NCBI RefSeq assembly: GCF_003751385.1 | Contig: NZ_RJVA01000009.1 | Coordinates: 186,001 to 250,000 of the forward strand | DNA length: 64,000 nt | Reading direction: 5' to 3' | DNA from: Desulfosoma caldarium | Lineage (GTDB): Bacteria > Desulfobacterota > Syntrophobacteria > Syntrophobacterales > DSM-9756 | Part shown: in pieces, positions 62,036-64,000 of the stretch | How positions within the stretch are numbered: the stretch's first letter is position 1 | Layout: each line of letters opens with the position of its first letter | The notes under the pieces: model-generated | Database searches by the model: none | What the model was told of the DNA's origin: nothing | What the model saw: the letters and a program-made list of their open reading frames with translations, nothing else | Translations under genes and position numbers: made by a program

Positions 62036-62830
62036 TTACAGCAGCAAGGATGTGGCCACGTAATCGCCAACCAGAATGGCCACGGACGATATAACCACGG
62101 CGTCCGTGGTGGCTCGGCTCACATCTTCAGGCCCAAAGCGCCCTTCGTCCACTCCGGCGTAATACCCCTTGTAGGTGCAGATCCACAGAAAGAGCAGCGC
62201 AAAGAGAATCGACTTGACGATTCCCATGGACACATCGACCCATTCCACAGACTTTTGCATCCCGTCCACATAGGCCCCGGGATTCACGCCCAAAAGGGCC
62301 ACCCCCACCAGATAGCCTCCCACGATGCCCACCACGTCAAAGAACGCGGTGAGCAGCGGCAGCGCGATGAGTGACGCCACAAGGCGCGGGGACACCAAAT
62401 AGGCATGTGGATCAATGGCCATGCACTCCAGCGCGTCAATCTGTTCTTCGATGCGCATGATGCCGATTTCGGCGCAGATGGCCGATCCGGCCCGCCCGGT
62501 GACCATGAGGGCGGAAAGGACGGGCCCCAGTTCTCGAATGAGGCTCAAGGCCACGGCCGCTCCCAAGAGCCCTTCGGAACCGAATTTGGACAGGGTATAG
62601 TAACCTTGCAAACCCAGCACCATGCCGGTAAAAGCCGCCGTAAACCCGATGACGAAAAAGGACTTGGTGCCAATGAAGTACATATGGCGAACAACACTGT
62701 GGAATTTCTTGGGAGGGCGAAAGATGCCCCGCACCGTCTCATAGAGAAAAACACCGGCGCGGCCTGTCCCCCGTACATGGTTCAAGCCCCAACGGCCCAG
62801 TTGGTTCAAAAGATGCCAGACGTCCGTCAC
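62036..62830 (-). CDS. mlaE: MlaE-type phospholipid ABC transporter permease
   Basis: 264 residues, five or six hydrophobic segments and the MlaE signature LSLIRELGPVLSALMVTGRAGSAICAEIG (two contiguous halves), with MRIEEQIDALECMAIDPHAYLVSPR (also two halves) as the coupling region. It is the membrane subunit of the Mla system that moves phospholipids between inner and outer membranes to keep lipid asymmetry. It lies between mlaF and mlaD on the minus strand. Confidence 0.95.
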   Translation of the reverse strand: MTDVWHLLNQLGRWGLNHVRGTGRAGVFLYETVRGIFRPPKKFHSVVRHMYFIGTKSFFVIGFTAAFTGMVLGLQGYYTLSKFGSEGLLGAAVALSLIRELGPVLSALMVTGRAGSAICAEIGIMRIEEQIDALECMAIDPHAYLVSPRLVASLIALPLLTAFFDVVGIVGGYLVGVALLGVNPGAYVDGMQKSVEWVDVSMGIVKSILFALLFLWICTYKGYYAGVDEGRFGPEDVSRATTDAVVISSVAILVGDYVATSLLL

Positions 62831-62863
62831 GGTGCGCTCCTTTAGAGCTTACAGAATTCCTTC

Positions 62864-63724
62864 CTAAAATGGCGGCACCCGTTTTTTCGACCCTATGGCC
62901 GCCAGCCGTTTTTCGTAGCGCCCCTGATCCACGGCCCGCTCATCGGCGCGCCGCTCCAGGAACTGCCGCACACGAATGTCCTCACAGGAACGCACGGCCT
63001 CAGGAGTTCCCGCAGCGAGAATCCTTCCGGCATCCATCACCACGATCTGGTCGGCAATGCGAAAGGCGCTCTCCAATTCATGGGTCACCACGACCAGGGT
63101 CATCCCCATGGCGTGCTTGAGCTCCACCAGGAGTTCATCCAAGCCCGCCGCCGTGATGGGATCCAAGCCCGAGGAGGGCTCGTCCACGAAAAGAATTTCG
63201 GGGTCCATGACCATGGCTCGAGCCAATCCGGCGCGTTTGCGCATGCCTCCACTGAGCTGGGACGGCATAAAGTCTCCAAACTCCGTCAATCCCACCTGGT
63301 GAAGCTTGATGTCCGTTATGATGCGAATGGTGCTTTCCGCAAGTCGTGTGTGCACGCGCAAGGGAACGGCCAAATTGTCCCGCACCGAAAGGGAACTAAA
63401 CAAGGCGCCCCCTTGAAACAGCACCCCCAGCCGCTTTCGGTAGGCGTTCCATTGAGCGGTACGGAAAAGACCTGCGTCTTCTCCTTCCACAAAAAGGCAC
63501 CCTGGAGCCGTAGGCTTGAGACCGATAAGGTGGCGGAGGAGCGTGCTTTTGCCGCAGCCGCTCACTCCCATGATGACCGTCACCTTGCCCGAGGGAATGT
63601 CGAAACTAATCTCATGCAAGATCGTTCGGCCACCATAATGGCTGCTGAGGTTCCTGACCTGAATGATGGGGCTTCCAAGCCCATTGTTGCCGATTCCCAT
63701 CCGTGCGCCCCGAGCTCCTTGCAT
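62864..63724 (-). CDS. mlaF: MlaF-type phospholipid ABC transporter ATPase
   Basis: 286 residues: Walker A GVSGCGKST, Q-loop LGVLFQGGALFSSLSVRDNLAVPL (first part), signature LSGGMRKR, Walker B ILFVDEP and H-loop VVTHE. The ATG at 63724 directly abuts the preceding STAS gene's stop. With MlaE and MlaD it forms the inner-membrane machine; the STAS protein should bind it as MlaB. Confidence 0.95.
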   Translation of the reverse strand: MQGARGARMGIGNNGLGSPIIQVRNLSSHYGGRTILHEISFDIPSGKVTVIMGVSGCGKSTLLRHLIGLKPTAPGCLFVEGEDAGLFRTAQWNAYRKRLGVLFQGGALFSSLSVRDNLAVPLRVHTRLAESTIRIITDIKLHQVGLTEFGDFMPSQLSGGMRKRAGLARAMVMDPEILFVDEPSSGLDPITAAGLDELLVELKHAMGMTLVVVTHELESAFRIADQIVVMDAGRILAAGTPEAVRSCEDIRVRQFLERRADERAVDQGRYEKRLAAIGSKKRVPPF

Positions 63725-64000
63725 TTAGTCTGAGACGACCAAGAGGTTATTCAGTCGAGCCAGGTCGATGAGGCGCCGCACAGACTCAGTCACTCCGTCG
63801 AGACACAGTTCTCCATTTTGGCGAGCCAGGGCATTTCGCAGCTCCACAAGAAGCGCCAACCCGGCCGTGTCCATTCGATCTACAGAAGACAGATTCACAC
63901 AAAGACGCGCCACACGCCTGTTCAACACCTCACGAAAAAGCCGACGACGCAACATCGGCACCGTATCACGATTGAGATGACCCTGGAGAAAAATCCGCCC
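63725..64000 (-). CDS. mlaB: STAS-domain protein (MlaB-type), 5' partial at window edge
   Basis: The frame from the stop at 63725 is open to base 64000. Reading from the edge the protein runs RIFLQGHLNRDTVPMLRR, the usual start of a STAS domain, then LCVNLSSVDRMDTAGLALLVELR with the Asp-Thr-Ala loop. The GTG at 63961 is therefore probably an internal codon, and the true start lies beyond the window. MlaB-type STAS proteins regulate the MlaF ATPase; the gene order mlaB-F-E-D fits. Confidence 0.88.
   Translation of the reverse strand, partial: GRIFLQGHLNRDTVPMLRRRLFREVLNRRVARLCVNLSSVDRMDTAGLALLVELRNALARQNGELCLDGVTESVRRLIDLARLNNLLVVSD

Noticed and set aside
1-64000. CRISPR arrays, insertion sequences, prophage or integrase genes
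   Set aside because: No regularly spaced repeats, transposase motifs or phage structural genes were found; the accessory-looking part is the glycan locus only.

Overview
The window reads as chromosome of a Gram-negative, anaerobic, GC-rich bacterium, most likely a Desulfobacterota (deltaproteobacterial) lineage of the Syntrophobacter / Desulfacinum / Desulfosoma kind. The reasons are an outer-membrane lipid (Mla) system, a lipopolysaccharide-type glycan locus, two ferredoxin-linked 2-oxoacid oxidoreductase systems, a citramalate route to isoleucine, and an ACT/PFL (DUF711) pair. The genus is an inference; there is no rRNA, tRNA, CRISPR array, insertion sequence or phage gene in the window.

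Layout. (1) 1-6985, plus strand: a compact housekeeping operon, phoH (cut by the left edge)-pgpH-ybeY-pdxJ-acpS-nnr-tsaE, with overlapping or nearly abutting genes. (2) 7035-14892: a convergent B12-binding radical SAM protein, a roughly 500-base non-coding stretch with a strong hairpin, the ACT protein and DUF711 protein, then on the minus strand cimA, an HD-GYP phosphodiesterase and a GAF protein preceded by a tiny ORF. (3) 15104-30267, minus strand: three giant genes in one apparent operon. They encode a 2176-residue 2-oxoacid:acceptor oxidoreductase with an unusual domain order, a roughly 1592-residue, mostly unrecognised protein with one [4Fe-4S] motif, and a 1221-residue fusion of NuoE-like and NuoF-like domains. 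Together they look like a single machine passing electrons from a 2-oxoacid to NAD+ (or back). This is the strongest candidate for an undescribed system here. (4) 30562-36727: HMG-CoA lyase, an RNA methyltransferase, a deacetylase-like protein, a radical SAM protein, an L-2-hydroxyglutarate oxidase-like protein and a thioesterase.

(5) 36882-47376, plus strand: an aryl-acid module of iorAB, a LIV-type ABC transporter (one polypeptide fuses the second permease to an ATPase), two PaaK-like CoA ligases and a periplasmic binding protein. Its leader holds a candidate transcription attenuator just before iorA. Three proteins or loci in and just after this module show loss of key residues or frame (LivG signature, first PaaK, a glycosyltransferase pseudogene). 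(6) 47373-57586: a surface-glycan locus with a frameshifted glycosyltransferase, a GT9 heptosyltransferase-like enzyme, five GT4-type glycosyltransferases (three of them tandem paralogs), an O-antigen ligase-like membrane protein and a sulfotransferase.

(7) 57587-64000: a repeat-bearing convergent gap, a class II aldolase divergent from a 5-formyl-THF cyclo-ligase-like gene, an L,D-transpeptidase next to an alanine-zipper lipoprotein ending in lysines (a Braun-lipoprotein-like pair), a strong bidirectional terminator, and the minus-strand mlaB(partial)-mlaF-mlaE-mlaD operon. Regions 6 and 7 together concern envelope construction: glycan synthesis, outer membrane tethering and phospholipid traffic.
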